DNA of 64,000 bases, from positions 3,806,560-3,870,559 of the forward strand of contig NC_079375.1 in assembly GCF_021018895.1 (NCBI RefSeq), given 5' to 3'. Origin of the DNA: Seriola aureovittata (Eukaryota > Chordata > Actinopteri > Carangiformes > Carangidae). The translations under genes were made by a program, and so were the position numbers. The notes beneath the pieces were generated by a model. That model saw only the letters and a program-made list of their open reading frames with translations, did no database searches and had not been told where the DNA came from. Positions 11,700 to 23,800 of this stretch are shown here, piece after piece (the first letter of the stretch is position 1; each line of letters begins with the position of its first letter).

Positions 11700-14600
11700 A
11701 GGTAAACACTTAGAGAAACCAAATCCTACAAGGTTGGATGGTGGGTCCAGGTGGGCGGGGCTTGGGGCATGGTTGAGGGCAGTGGCCAAAGTTCCAGAAG
11801 TCCTGATGGCTGGTTTTAAGGCTCAGTTTCTGAATACAGGCTGTGTACATTTCTCTGTGGACTGAGGCTTTGATACTTTCACAGTATTAATATAGAACCT
11901 AGACCTGATCTATAATCAAACAACACGTGGACATCTACCTTTAGACTGTATGGGACCTTAGAGTGTAGAAAATGTACAAAAAGAATAATTACACTTCAAG
12001 TCGAATTCATTTGCCAAAAAAGAGACAAAACACACAATAAATGAAGATGAATTTGACTGAAAGCATTACTATTTTTTTTTAACATTTTTTTCTATAGATA
12101 ATGAGATAATATCGATCTGAATTATTTTGGCTACAATAATTGTGTAGTGAAAATCTGATATTGTGACAGCTCTAATTTGAGAACATACAGGACTGTATTC
12201 AGAGTAATGACTGTTGAACTGAGTGGTCTTCTCTTTAAATAACTTTGGAAACACTCAAACTTTACAACACTACAGCTGAAATTATGTCACTGTAGAACTT
12301 ATAAGTCTCGTTTTGAGTCACAGTTCAGTCAACCGCCTCAAACATTTGAAGGATCATGGATTTCATCATCTTCTCTCCCCTGTTATAATATTTTGTTCAC
12401 TTTCTGAATCCTTTGAATTTGAATCCGTTAAAGAAACTGCAGTAAAGAATCAGCTTCCCCCTCTGGAAGACTACGGTTTCCACGCACAACAACCAGCGAC
12501 AAGGACCCAAGTGCTCATTCATCGCCCTAACACGGACCCCTCGCCCAGCCCGCCTGTTCCCTCCCAATTAGCTGTGTCTTTGCCTCAAGTCGCTCTGTCA
12601 GCTCCGATCAAGCCAGCTCGTCTTCTCAGACATGACTGAACATCCAGATCGCCACCGCGAGGCCAAGCAGCCCTGAGGATGGAGCCGACATGTAGTGAGG
12701 ACACGAGTGAAGGGGAAGAAGAAGAAGAAGGGGGGAAAGAAAATGAGGAAAAATGAAGAAGCTGTTGGTCTCAAAATCATGTTTTTTTAATTGTGTCTTC
12801 CATCTCTGATGCTGTGTTAGTCAATCAAACAGTTTGACTCTGACTGTGACAGCTTCTTCTTCTTCGGATGTTCTGTTAAAGTTTGAGCTGAAAATCTGGA
12901 AGTGGAGCTTCACTCTGGAGACATGAGCTGTCTTCAGACGTGTTAAATAACTGTACCTGTTCTTCTGACAATTCAGAAACATAAACTGAACTTTTCCTCT
13001 CAAGCCTCCTGCATGTTTGGATCATTGAATATTACAGCTTTCATGCACTGATGTTATTTTATATCACTAATTTGTTACTGTAAACTGCAGCAGGGACAAA
13101 CAACTATTCATGGTCATTGAATAGCTGAACTTCTGCAAAGATCAGAGTAAAGCATCTGAAGCAGAGTACATCGTGGGCAGATAGACAAGTGCAACCAAGA
13201 AGCATCACCGGGGATTCACACTGAAAACAACCTCCCTGTTAAAGAACAACTTAAAACCCTGATTGAGCTTCAACACTGAAAAATGTTGTTAGTGTGTAAA
13301 TACATCAATCTTTTCCAAGAGACATCACATAATCTTTATGGTTCTGCAGAGTCGTCCAGTCATCAACACATTGTTTGGTAAGTGAGTAATGGGAACAGTA
13401 AGACCCACAGAACATTAATAAGATTTAAAACATTAAAGCTATTTATCGTTATGTTTCACAAGTTTGAATTAACTGATGGTTTTGGTTGATTAGCATTTCA
13501 TCATTTTGGCCATTATAAATTTTCAAATTTGCACATTTGTTTATATACGTTTGCTACCAGCTTCATTCAAATCGACTGAAGTATAAAATCAGCTTTTCAA
13601 ACCCTTATAAGAACAGTTGTGCCACCTGTAGCTTTTTCAGAGTTGAATTTGGAGATTTCAAGCTGGAGATTTAAATTTTCTCACTAAAGCCACAGAGCTT
13701 TTTTCTGTGACTGTAGGTAACAATAAATTAACATTAATTACTTTCTTAAGCAATTAAAACAGCAAAAAGACACAATGATCTCAAAGCCACAAACGTTGAG
13801 ATTGTTTTGCATATCTCTACAGTAAACATTACAGAAGTACAATCCACAAAGGTGCCTGTGCAGCTGTGATTCACAATTTCTTTGTGGTTTTCAAAAATTA
13901 ACCTCAATTATCAGCCGCTTCAGCTGTCCACCAAAGGATCCCCTTATCTTTAGACAATGACAATTCCACCAAGAGCTCATGGGCCATCAAATGATTTTTT
14001 TTTTTTTTTTTAATGATGCACAGGATTTTATACCAGAATATAAGCCCTCAGGCACTTGAACTGAAATTCATTATGCGTTTCTCATGTTTTTCATTAAAAT
14101 GAAACTTGTGTTCTGTCCCGGCCGTGTGTGTGTGTGTGTGTGTGTGTGAGAATGCATGTGAACTGAGTGAAGAGGCAGACAGATTGCAGTCCATTGCTCA
14201 TGCTCTTATCTGATGAGTGAAAGCAGATAATTAGAGAGGAGTTAAAAGGACCGGAGGCCTTTGATAGACAGTGCTCTTTAAGGAAGTGGGGCCACGGACT
14301 CACTCTGCTCATTTTAATGGCTTGATAATAATAACCCCCACCCCCACCCCCAACTCATCCAGAAATCTATATTTATAAATAAATATCCCATCATGTGCAG
14401 AAGATCACCTTAGAGCAGGATGAAAATGGTAGCCATGACAAAACATTGTGTATGTTACCATTTTGCAGAGTGTTAGTCTGACCTTTTTCATTTGACTCAC
14501 AATGCAAACAGAACAGACAGTCTGATGTAACAGAACGTTCTCCCCTCAACTTACTGACATATAGATTTACATGAAGATAAACAACCAACACTTACACAGG

Positions 14601-14709
14601 CTTTGCAGTTATGTCTGATTAGACCTGTGTCTATGTGGCTGCAACAGCAGGAAGGAGAGTCAATACACACCTCACAATCAGGCCAATTGTGAAAACATCT
14701 GTGTTGGTG

Positions 14710-14772
<63 letters not shown>

Positions 14773-17700
14773 CTTGCTGCTGTGTTCATCTGATGTTCAT
14801 CTTCCAACTTACACACAGTTCACAACAACATCCAGTATGTAATGATAATTGGGAAACTCTAAAACTGCCTGAAACAGAACAACAAGCAAATTAGCCAAAG
14901 TCTGTCGTTCAAAGCAATCAAACACATATTTGACAGATGCAATAAGAGCCCAGTGTCCCTTGGAATTACCACCACATTGGATGATTCTGCTCCTCCAACA
15001 AATTTCAATGCAAATGCAGAAAGTAGTGCACCCATTATGTAGGAGAGCAGAAAATAAGGCACCAATTAACATGTGGTCAGTAACTGGATACATTATCCGG
15101 ATGATAACATCCAACATCCAATGGCCTTTGCATTTACAGCTGGTATTAATAAGTGTTCTTGTTGTTTCAGTTCAGCCCACATTATGATCTCAATGTGCAA
15201 ATCAGTTAGGCATCAAACAATGGACAGGCGTTATTCTTATTTAGATGGTTTTTATTCCACCTTACAGCTTCGGAGTCACGTGGCATTTCATTTTGCTGTG
15301 TGAGTTTTTTCTTTAAGAAAGTGGTCACACTGTACAGATTACATTTACACCTGCCTGAGATCCAATGTGAGAAAGACCCTTTCCAGATGTGATCTGATAG
15401 GATATTGTGATACAGACAGCATGTTAATGTAAAGTGCAATGGGGGTCCAAAGCCCCATTTGCATCATATTAACATTCCAGGTGGAGATGGGGGATAAAAT
15501 ATCAATAGAAAATCTTTTATTAATATCTCCTTTAAATCTGCTGGCGCATACCTGATGAAACGCTGTAAACGATTAAATATACCAGCTGTAAGTGAAACAG
15601 TGAAGGATTTTTTAATTTTTTTAATTTTTATTATGTGAAGAGCCTTACTTTATTTCTAAAAAAAAAGAGTAAAGCCACAAATGTGTATCAACATCAATCA
15701 TAAATGAGCTGTGCACGTGTTTTCAACATGCAAATAAAGTTGGCAAACCAACCATAATTATCTGAAATGTGCCAGCTGAAAGAACGTTTAAAAGCCTCTT
15801 GTGGACATTTGAAGCATGATGGAGACATGACAAAGCTGCAGTAATAAGTAGTAAGATCAGTAGTAAGAGAGTTAGGCTATGAAAGTGAAAAGCAGAGGCA
15901 CAATAAGACTGGCAGTTGCATTCATATGAAATGGATCTTTAACATGGGACATCCTCGTAGCTAGCTTCCAACCCACATGATATGAACATGGCATTAGTTC
16001 TGTAGGAGGCACTGTATGTGTGGATGAACTTGATCATGAACATTATCTATCTACGTGGCATGTAATTGATTATGTTTATATTATAAATTAGTTCAAACTT
16101 TCTCAAAAGTTAAAAATGATTTTGTGTTTGTCTACAAATTGCTGGGGTCTTTGCACTTATTTTGCTACATATATTCAAATTATAAAACCTTTTGATGACT
16201 TTGGTTGATACAAATTGAAGGGGTTAACTTCCTCAGTCAAGCTTATAAAAAGGAGGAATGTTTTAATTATTGAGTTGACTTCAAAGAATACTCCCAGGTT
16301 TTAACTTTGGATGGTGTGGGACTTAAATAGGATCCACCTCTAAAAGCACAAACACTATTAAAATGAATGAAAGTTCCAAAGAGTTACATTCACACAGCAC
16401 AAAGCTTACAAAGACAGCCTTTATCAATCATCTTTTGCATCACATTCATGGTGTCTCAATACAAATACACAAAGACACGATACTCAGCATCATGTCAGTC
16501 CACATTAAGTATGAAATCACGCGACAAGCCAACACTGTGTGTGTGTGTTGTATATGGTCTACAGTGTTTTGTATACTCTCAACCACTTATAGTTACATAG
16601 ACGTCTTAATGATACATTGAGTAACATGGTGACATCTTTTTTGTAAGATATTTGGTAACACTTTCCTTAAGGCATACAGCTGTGTTGGGTTATAATGTTT
16701 GATATTTGCATGGCAGCTATGAGAAAGGTGGTTTTTTTTCGTCGTATTTCTTATACATGAATATATTTGTTTGAGTACCTTGACAAGTTTGACACCATCT
16801 TTAAAATTCACCCAGGCAAAAATGGAATTTAGAGCTGAAATAATTTTTTGATTAATTCATTTGTTGACTGACAGAAAATGAATCTGCATCACTTTGAAAA
16901 ACGATGAATTGTTAAAAGTCTATTTAAGCAAAAATGTGAAAACATTTCCTGGTTTCAGCTTCTTAAATATGAATATTTGTATTTATTATATTAAAATCTC
17001 ATTGCCTGAACCTTTGATAATACAAAATGATTGCTGTTATGCAGATGATACTCAAGTATATCTTTAAAACCAGGAGATTCCAGGATTCTCAAAAATGACC
17101 AAATTTAGCAAAACGTTTTTCCTTATTTTGCTCCACCTGATTCTATGAAGCAGATTCTGGACAACAACTTTAATAAGTAGGTCTTATTCGTCCAGACCTG
17201 TGTTTAGTAATAGGCTTTTACAGCACAGTGGGGTTTGGCTCTTAGTTAATGTAGTATATATTAGAGTTGCAAGTTTGTTTAGGAGTTCTGTATTAAATTG
17301 ATTATTGTTGTCATTATTTTTGTCATTTTTAAATAAAATTCATTTAAAATGGGACCAACACTAACACAAAATTACAAAAAATAAAATAAAACTTATGGCA
17401 CATATTTCGGACAGTAAGTGGGTTTAGTCTTTTGTCACTTAAAGATCAGGAGGGAGTATTGTTTTATGGATAGTGAATAGATAATCAGTAATATGACTGT
17501 AATGTAATGTGTCTGCTCAAAATAAACTTTTTCTGTATGTCTTAAGTCAAGTGCAACCAGAAATGTTTGTGGCAACAATTAAATACAGCATGTAAAAGAA
17601 AAATATAGCACATTTAAAAAGAAAAAGATTTAAGCTTGTCGTTTTTTGTTGTCATCTCTTGACATAATTTACATTAGATTTTACAAGAAAATGACACATT

Positions 17701-19847
17701 GACAGCCATATACCAACAGTAATAAAAAAAGGCAAAAACACAGAATATCATGCAACTGCTGCAAAACACTTGCATGAATAAAACCAACATTATTAACGTT
17801 CATAATCAAAGAATTGTCATTATTTTCTTTTAAGCTTTTGTATCCACGTGGCACTTCTGCCTAAACTGGTGACTTTCAAAATATGCTTGAATGAAAGTAC
17901 GTTTGAAGCAGGTTGTTGAATAACCTGTTAAACAACATAAACCTGTTTTAAAGACACTCTAATCATTTTCGGGGATGTCACGGTGTACTGACACACCCTG
18001 GAGTACAGTTCTGCATCGCAGCAGAAAGGTGAAAAGTTAAACCAATTAAAAAGTTTAGTCAGCTAGTTTTAGTTAATTTGCTCTTTAATATCAGATATAA
18101 GTACTCTAATCTTATTGCACTGTTGAGAATACTGACATAACACAAAAAACAAGGCTTTTAAATTGGTGCCAGTAATTGCACCAAAAATCACCTAAGACCT
18201 GAACATCTGTCAAATTTCACTGACATTTGCTAAACAGTTTTAGAGAAATCCAGTGAGCCAAACTTATCCATTTACTTTATCTCTTTTCAAAGTGGTTGGC
18301 ATCTTAAAATTAACTTTAATTTAACTTATTATTAAAATTAAATGACATTCCGAAAGGCAAATCTGCTCAACACACCTTTTACATACTGTGAATGCTACAG
18401 ATGAAACCTTTTTGAATAACACCATCACTGCTGAAGTGTGACATTCCATAATCTGGTTTGTGATCCATAATGTTTCATCTGCTTCAACATCTTTTGGCAA
18501 TGCTTGTTTTCAGGTCAAGTCTTTAACAGTTGGCTTTTTAAACAGTGCACAAGTGGATTTGCATTTCTTCAGATTAGAAAAAAAATCCTTCAGGGTTAAA
18601 TGTGTGTTGATTCCCCCGTGGGATGAGGAGGATTTTCAACAGAAAACAGTGATGTGGGTGGAAGCGATCAAAATCTCTACAGGAGCGGGCGGGAGTGGAT
18701 GGAAATCCTGCAGTAGTAGGAGGGTGTGGGTTCGAATAAACCGTTCTGTGCAAACCTCCACCTTAAGACTTGACGAATTTGGTCCCTCACTTTGTTTACA
18801 GTCTCAAAAAACATGGAACGGTGTATATTTGTACACACTGCTACATAATTTCCTTTCCGAGGCCGAGACTCCGAGGGCGTGTTACCTGTTTAGTTTGGAT
18901 ATTGCAACTCTGTCAACAAATCAAGTGACAAATGGTTAAATGCCACCAGTCTCGACAGAAGTTCTCGGTGGACACGCTGTTCAAAGTTTCCCTTTTGGTT
19001 AAATGACATCTTCAGTCTGAGCACCTGCGTCGTTTCATTGTGACAGATCACTGAGCACAGTGTCAAAGCCATCATAGCACAGATAAAGGGTTTGGAGCAT
19101 GCACAGCACTTCTCAATGACAACAGTTCATTTAATGTACATTAAGAATGATGCAGTTCATCAGCACAGTTTGGGTTCTGAATTGGTACAAAACGACCCTG
19201 TTTTTAATGTTTGTTTGTTTGTTTTCTTTGTTTTTTTTTACTGTAATCTTAAACATCCAGGGCTCATGCGCTGACCTGGGTCAAAATAAAATTGCAAATC
19301 ATCCTTAGCAGTGATTTTTAGCAAACTTCAAGTATCAGATGGGTGGGTGTGGCCACTATGGACCACAAAATAATATGTCACTAGGTTAACAACCTTTTCC
19401 TGCACACGTGTAGGAAAGAAAATTGCTGCCTTTTGAGATGGAATGAAAATCATCAACTCAGTTCTACCAAACACAAGTAGCTGCAGTACACAGACGTCTT
19501 GGGAAGCTGCTGCTTCTGCTTCTTGGGTGAGTGAAACCTTGTTGGTGAAGAAACAGTCTTTAAGAGTCTAAAAGTTCCACGAATCCTCCAAATGAAACGA
19601 TAAAATACTTTGCTAGTCCATGTCTGATCTGGCCTAGCTCCACTATTTCCAGACACTATTTACGAGTGCTTTGCAAAACTGTCACCATTTCAAATATACA
19701 ACTGTTTTCTGAGTTTACATCGCATTGAGTAAGGTTAGCTTAGGTTGAATCATAAAAACTACTTGGTGGAAATAGGAAACAAATTCAGACATTTTGTTGT
19801 CCCATTAACCACCCTGACACCCTATGTGTGCATTTTCTGAAACAACT
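11700..19847. other. gene-free downstream region, mostly unexplained
   Basis: No exon or RNA gene recognised. It contains GT tracts at 14124-14148 and 14712-14771, a T run near 13998-14012, a C-rich patch at 14336-14352, a GAA-rich patch near 12718-12745, and a G run at 19861-19874. A longer frame at 18460-18939 has no motif I know. A patch at about 15120-15360 reads like a common teleost repeat, but I cannot define its ends. Confidence 0.45.
14712..14771. repeat. (GT)n microsatellite
   Basis: About 30 uninterrupted GT units, one of the longest dinucleotide tracts in the window. Confidence 0.98.
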
Positions 19848-20640
19848 TTTATTTTTCTTGGGGGGGGGGGGGGGTCTCTTTTGCTCAATGTACGTTAGCT
19901 AGTTTCCTGACAGAAGAGTATTGTTAGATTTCCCTCTTCCCATGAAATAATTATAAAATTTTTCACTTCCATTAATACACATCGTATGTTTCTATGGCCT
20001 TATATTTCACTTACAAGTCACTTACAAGAAATATGTTTATTCTAAATACCCTGTTCACAAAACAGGCGTATACATCTGAACATTTGTATAGTAGATACAG
20101 CGAGGAGATTAAGGGACAAAAAGTCCAATCTAAAGCTGACAGCTCTGCCAACCCTCAAGAAAAAAATGGCACAGATTATCTTACTCATACTTTTTCTTTT
20201 TTTCTTATTATAAATATTTATATGTAAACATTTACAACTCAAAGTATTTACATTTCATTCCTCACTCATGTACACCAGTCAGATTCAACATGAAGTTGCT
20301 GATGCTGCAGAGTTTGCCCTACCATACCTTTCTTTCTCGGCTCACACAGCTAACATGACACAAAATCACTGAATTCAAAAGGCTCTTTAGTTGGTAGCAA
20401 ACACTCGCGCACCCTTACAGCACAGGTCAGCGCCACTTTAGGTCCAAATAAGGGACATGTTGATGGCTCACAGATTTGTAAAGCTAAAACCAAAATCTGC
20501 TCTCAAATGTTTCCACCCATGTGATACTTCACCTCAGCTTCCAATGTTAAAACCATCTTGTTAAACTATTCAACCGCTCTGGTCAACTTAGAGACTGCAT
20601 CAGTTGTTATTTCCAGGATCCTACCCCCCCCCCCCGGTCC
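19848..20640 (-). promoter_or_regulatory. vipr2: probable vipr2 3' UTR with candidate poly(A) signals
   Basis: Minus-strand AATAAA hexamers lie at 20036-20041 (about 600 nt after the stop) and 19848-19853 (about 790 nt after). A C/G homopolymer abuts the stop codon, at 20624-20636. Which signal is used cannot be told from sequence alone. Confidence 0.35.
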
Positions 20641-20814
20641 TCACAGCACTGTGGTCTCTGACTGCAGGATGGACTGGGTCCTGGAGTTGCGGTGAAACTG
20701 CACCATGTGGTCTGAGCCGTTCCTGGAGGCGAAGGTGCTGTTGAAGTGGTGATCTCTGCCCAGACGGCAGTTCAGATACATGCTCCGCCACTTTCTCTTG
20801 AGCTCGCCCTGAAC
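20641..20814 (-). CDS. vipr2: vipr2 exon 13: helix 8, cytoplasmic tail and stop
   Basis: Residues 366-422 and a TGA stop (20641-20643). VQGELKRKW is the helix-8 start. The Ser/Thr-rich tail includes [14 protein letters not shown] and [11 protein letters not shown], which match the VPAC2 tail rather than VPAC1. The final T-V-L fits a class I PDZ ligand. Several Ser/Thr near basic residues are candidate kinase sites. Confidence 0.96.
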   Translation of the reverse strand, partial: VQGELKRKWRSMYLNCRLGRDHHFNSTFASRNGSDHMVQFHRNSRTQSILQSETTVL

Positions 20815-23800
20815 CTGCAACAAGTAAATGAAGACAGTCAAGTTGATTGGGAAACAGTTTGAAATATCTGAATTGATAGCGTTGGGCATTGAGTTTTAAA
20901 ACCCCATGAAACAGTGAGTAAAGTATATTTTCAAATTCTTTAGCAGTGGCTGATGCATTTTATGTTTCTGCTTTGTTTGGGGTAAACAGGAAGTGATGAG
21001 TTAGTAGCAGTGGCGTGCCGTCAGTTAGGGCTAAAATTAGAACGATACCGAAGTGGAAGCGATATCTCTCCTTACATCTGATTTCAGAACAGCGTTCTGT
21101 CCCATGAAGGATCTGAAGCCTGTTTGCATTCATCATGTAATTTACCGCCCTCTTGTGGCAGCAGAGTATTGTCTCAGAAAGCTAGTTTGATTTCCAGCTG
21201 ATGTAACTGCTATTACTATGATTTTTGTGGGCGCGACCGTGTCCCAGTGATATAAAGACTGGAGGTGGTCAAGCGAAGAGGAAATCGACATTTTCCACAT
21301 TTTAACCACAGCTCCTTTCAGGAATAGCTCAGTATGTAGGTTGTGTGCGTAGTGAGCGAGAGAGAGCGAGGGAAGAGAGCGGTGATGCTGGCGACTGGAG
21401 CAGAGTTGGCTGGTTAGCTGGCAGTTAGTAGTGCAGCTGTGAACGTAGCAGTGTGATGTATGTGCACTCTAGGCTGTTTGTCAGTAGGTAAATGCTACGA
21501 CTCCTCAGGACCCTAGTTCTCACGTCTCCCCTGTGTTTCCCAACTCCAGTCCAGACTATGAGCCATTGTCAGTTAATGGTAAATATTTTGAAGATTACAT
21601 TAGGGAAGTGTTTTTTCGATATTTTTCCTCCATACTGCATATTTGCGCGGTGTGAGCGTGGCGGCAGACGTCGCTAAACTGCTGCGGAGAAGCACTCGTG
21701 TGTGTTCTCTGCTGCGGTGCAGAAAACATCAATAAAATGTCAGTCTCTATTTTTTCATTCATTATTTTTTCATATCTGTATCATATTTAGATTCAGCCTA
21801 GACAGAGAAACTACAGTGGAAGCTGTCAGTATTTCGCTGGTGTGATGTGAATATGTCATCAACAGGTCTTTTCTCTAGTCTTTTTCTGCGGGGACACACG
21901 CACATCACATGTGTAAAATAGTCGAGAGGCCAAATCTCTAGATCACGCGACACGAGAGACACGCGTGGATAACATGGGCGGCGAAACGAAAATCAACACG
22001 TTTCCCGCCTAAAAGTCGCCGCTCACCACTGCTTGGTAGTAAACCCAGACAATTTTACCCATCAATCCTAAACAGGCGAAGACAGGAGCGCCACCTACAG
22101 GAGCTCAAACACCATGAACACAAACCATTTTCACTGTACGTGCTGCCCTCTTGTTTTGACTTGTTTTATCCGGCGAATCAGGTTTATCTGGCTAAATGAG
22201 GATAATGAGTTTTATTTGAAATGATAAGAGGATAAAGCCCCCCAGTCTTTTCTGTTCTAAAACAAATATCAGTGAGCATTTTCTATTTTCAAGTCTTACC
22301 ATGGTCTGTTGCCATCTGCTGTGTTGGCACTGCTGTTATGGATATTTGGATAATATAAATCAATTTCTTTTATTTTAATGAAAAAATCATAATGATGAAA
22401 TTAAGACACACACACACACCCAAATCACAAATTTTTAGCTCCAACCAAACAAATTGCCAATATAATTCACTGCTTATCAAATGTTTCCACTCAAGACAAC
22501 ACTGAAATGAAGCTTTGCATTTTTAAATGAGCATGCTATCAGCTGAGTGCAGACAAATTCATGGGGATATTTTAAAAGCTGTATTATTTTCTTGCCTCTG
22601 TAAAATACTAAACAGGAAATGATGTTTGTTATTTATGGATATGCGACATTTATTGATGTGCTCGGCTGTTTAAGTTAAAATGACTAAACACCATATACAG
22701 TATTATGTCATGTCACACAATTAACTCTTACCTCACTGTTAAGGAAACAGTAGAGGATGGCCACCACCAGACCCTGAAAAAAACAACAATACAGTAATGT
22801 ACAGAGCAGCAGTAACTCAACATTTGAGTCAGAAACATGTATGTTTCATTAACAACAATGATAATAACATTTAGAAATAGAACTGGTTGAATAACTAATA
22901 CCACAGCACCTGAAAAGATCCGAGGGCCAGGTCAAAAAATATTTTATAATCTTCTGCGATGGATTCACTGAGAGAGACGAAGACCACGTAGTGTATCCCA
23001 AACAGAGGGATCAACAGGAGAGTGGATTTGGCCAACCTCCTGCGAGGAAACACAAATGAACAGTTGTGTTTATTTGTATTTATTGAGTTTATATTGTTCA
23101 TTTACTGTAAAGGGTCAGACCCATCTAACCTCAGTGGTATCTGGATTTTATTTAGGTTTTATTTACTGAGGTTTTTATTTCTCTGACCCCTGAGACAAAA
23201 GAGGAGACAAAAAGAGAGCCTCCTCTCTTCTGATTGGCTTACCGACCTGTTGTTACTAGATCTCCAGAGAGAATCCTGAGAGAGGAGATGTAAAACTACA
23301 TGAGATGGTTTTTGGTTCTTAAAACCACAAATATATCTTCTTATGGATCAACACTTGAAATAAAACACAGGACAAGAGGAAAAAATGGGACCTTTAACTC
23401 ATTACTCAGGTTGCATTTCTGTTTCTGAATGAAAACAAAGATGGAGTCACAATTTGGGAAACAGGACTAAATATTTTTCCTCTCAAAGGAGGCTGAAACT
23501 ATCTGCATGGCCCTGGGAACGTGGATTCTGGAAAACTGAATACATTTGTGTTGTGCTGTGTTACTGCTAACAACTCCTACATAAGACGGTAAAATCCTCC
23601 CTCCCAGTATCACTCTCCAGCTGTCGACTCAGCTCAGACTTACACTGAACTACACCACAGTGACACTGAGTCTTCACTTAGACCAACAGGAGATTCAGCA
23701 GTGGAGCGAATCAGGTTTATCCGGGCTTTTCGTCACCTCTCACCCCTGAATCTCGGATCCCCGCGGCCACAAAACATGAGAGCACCTGACAACTCAGCAC

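Noticed and set aside
18460..18939. 159-residue plus frame
   Set aside because: No recognisable domain and no splice context. It spans a GC-richer patch that may be repeat-derived. Length alone is not enough.
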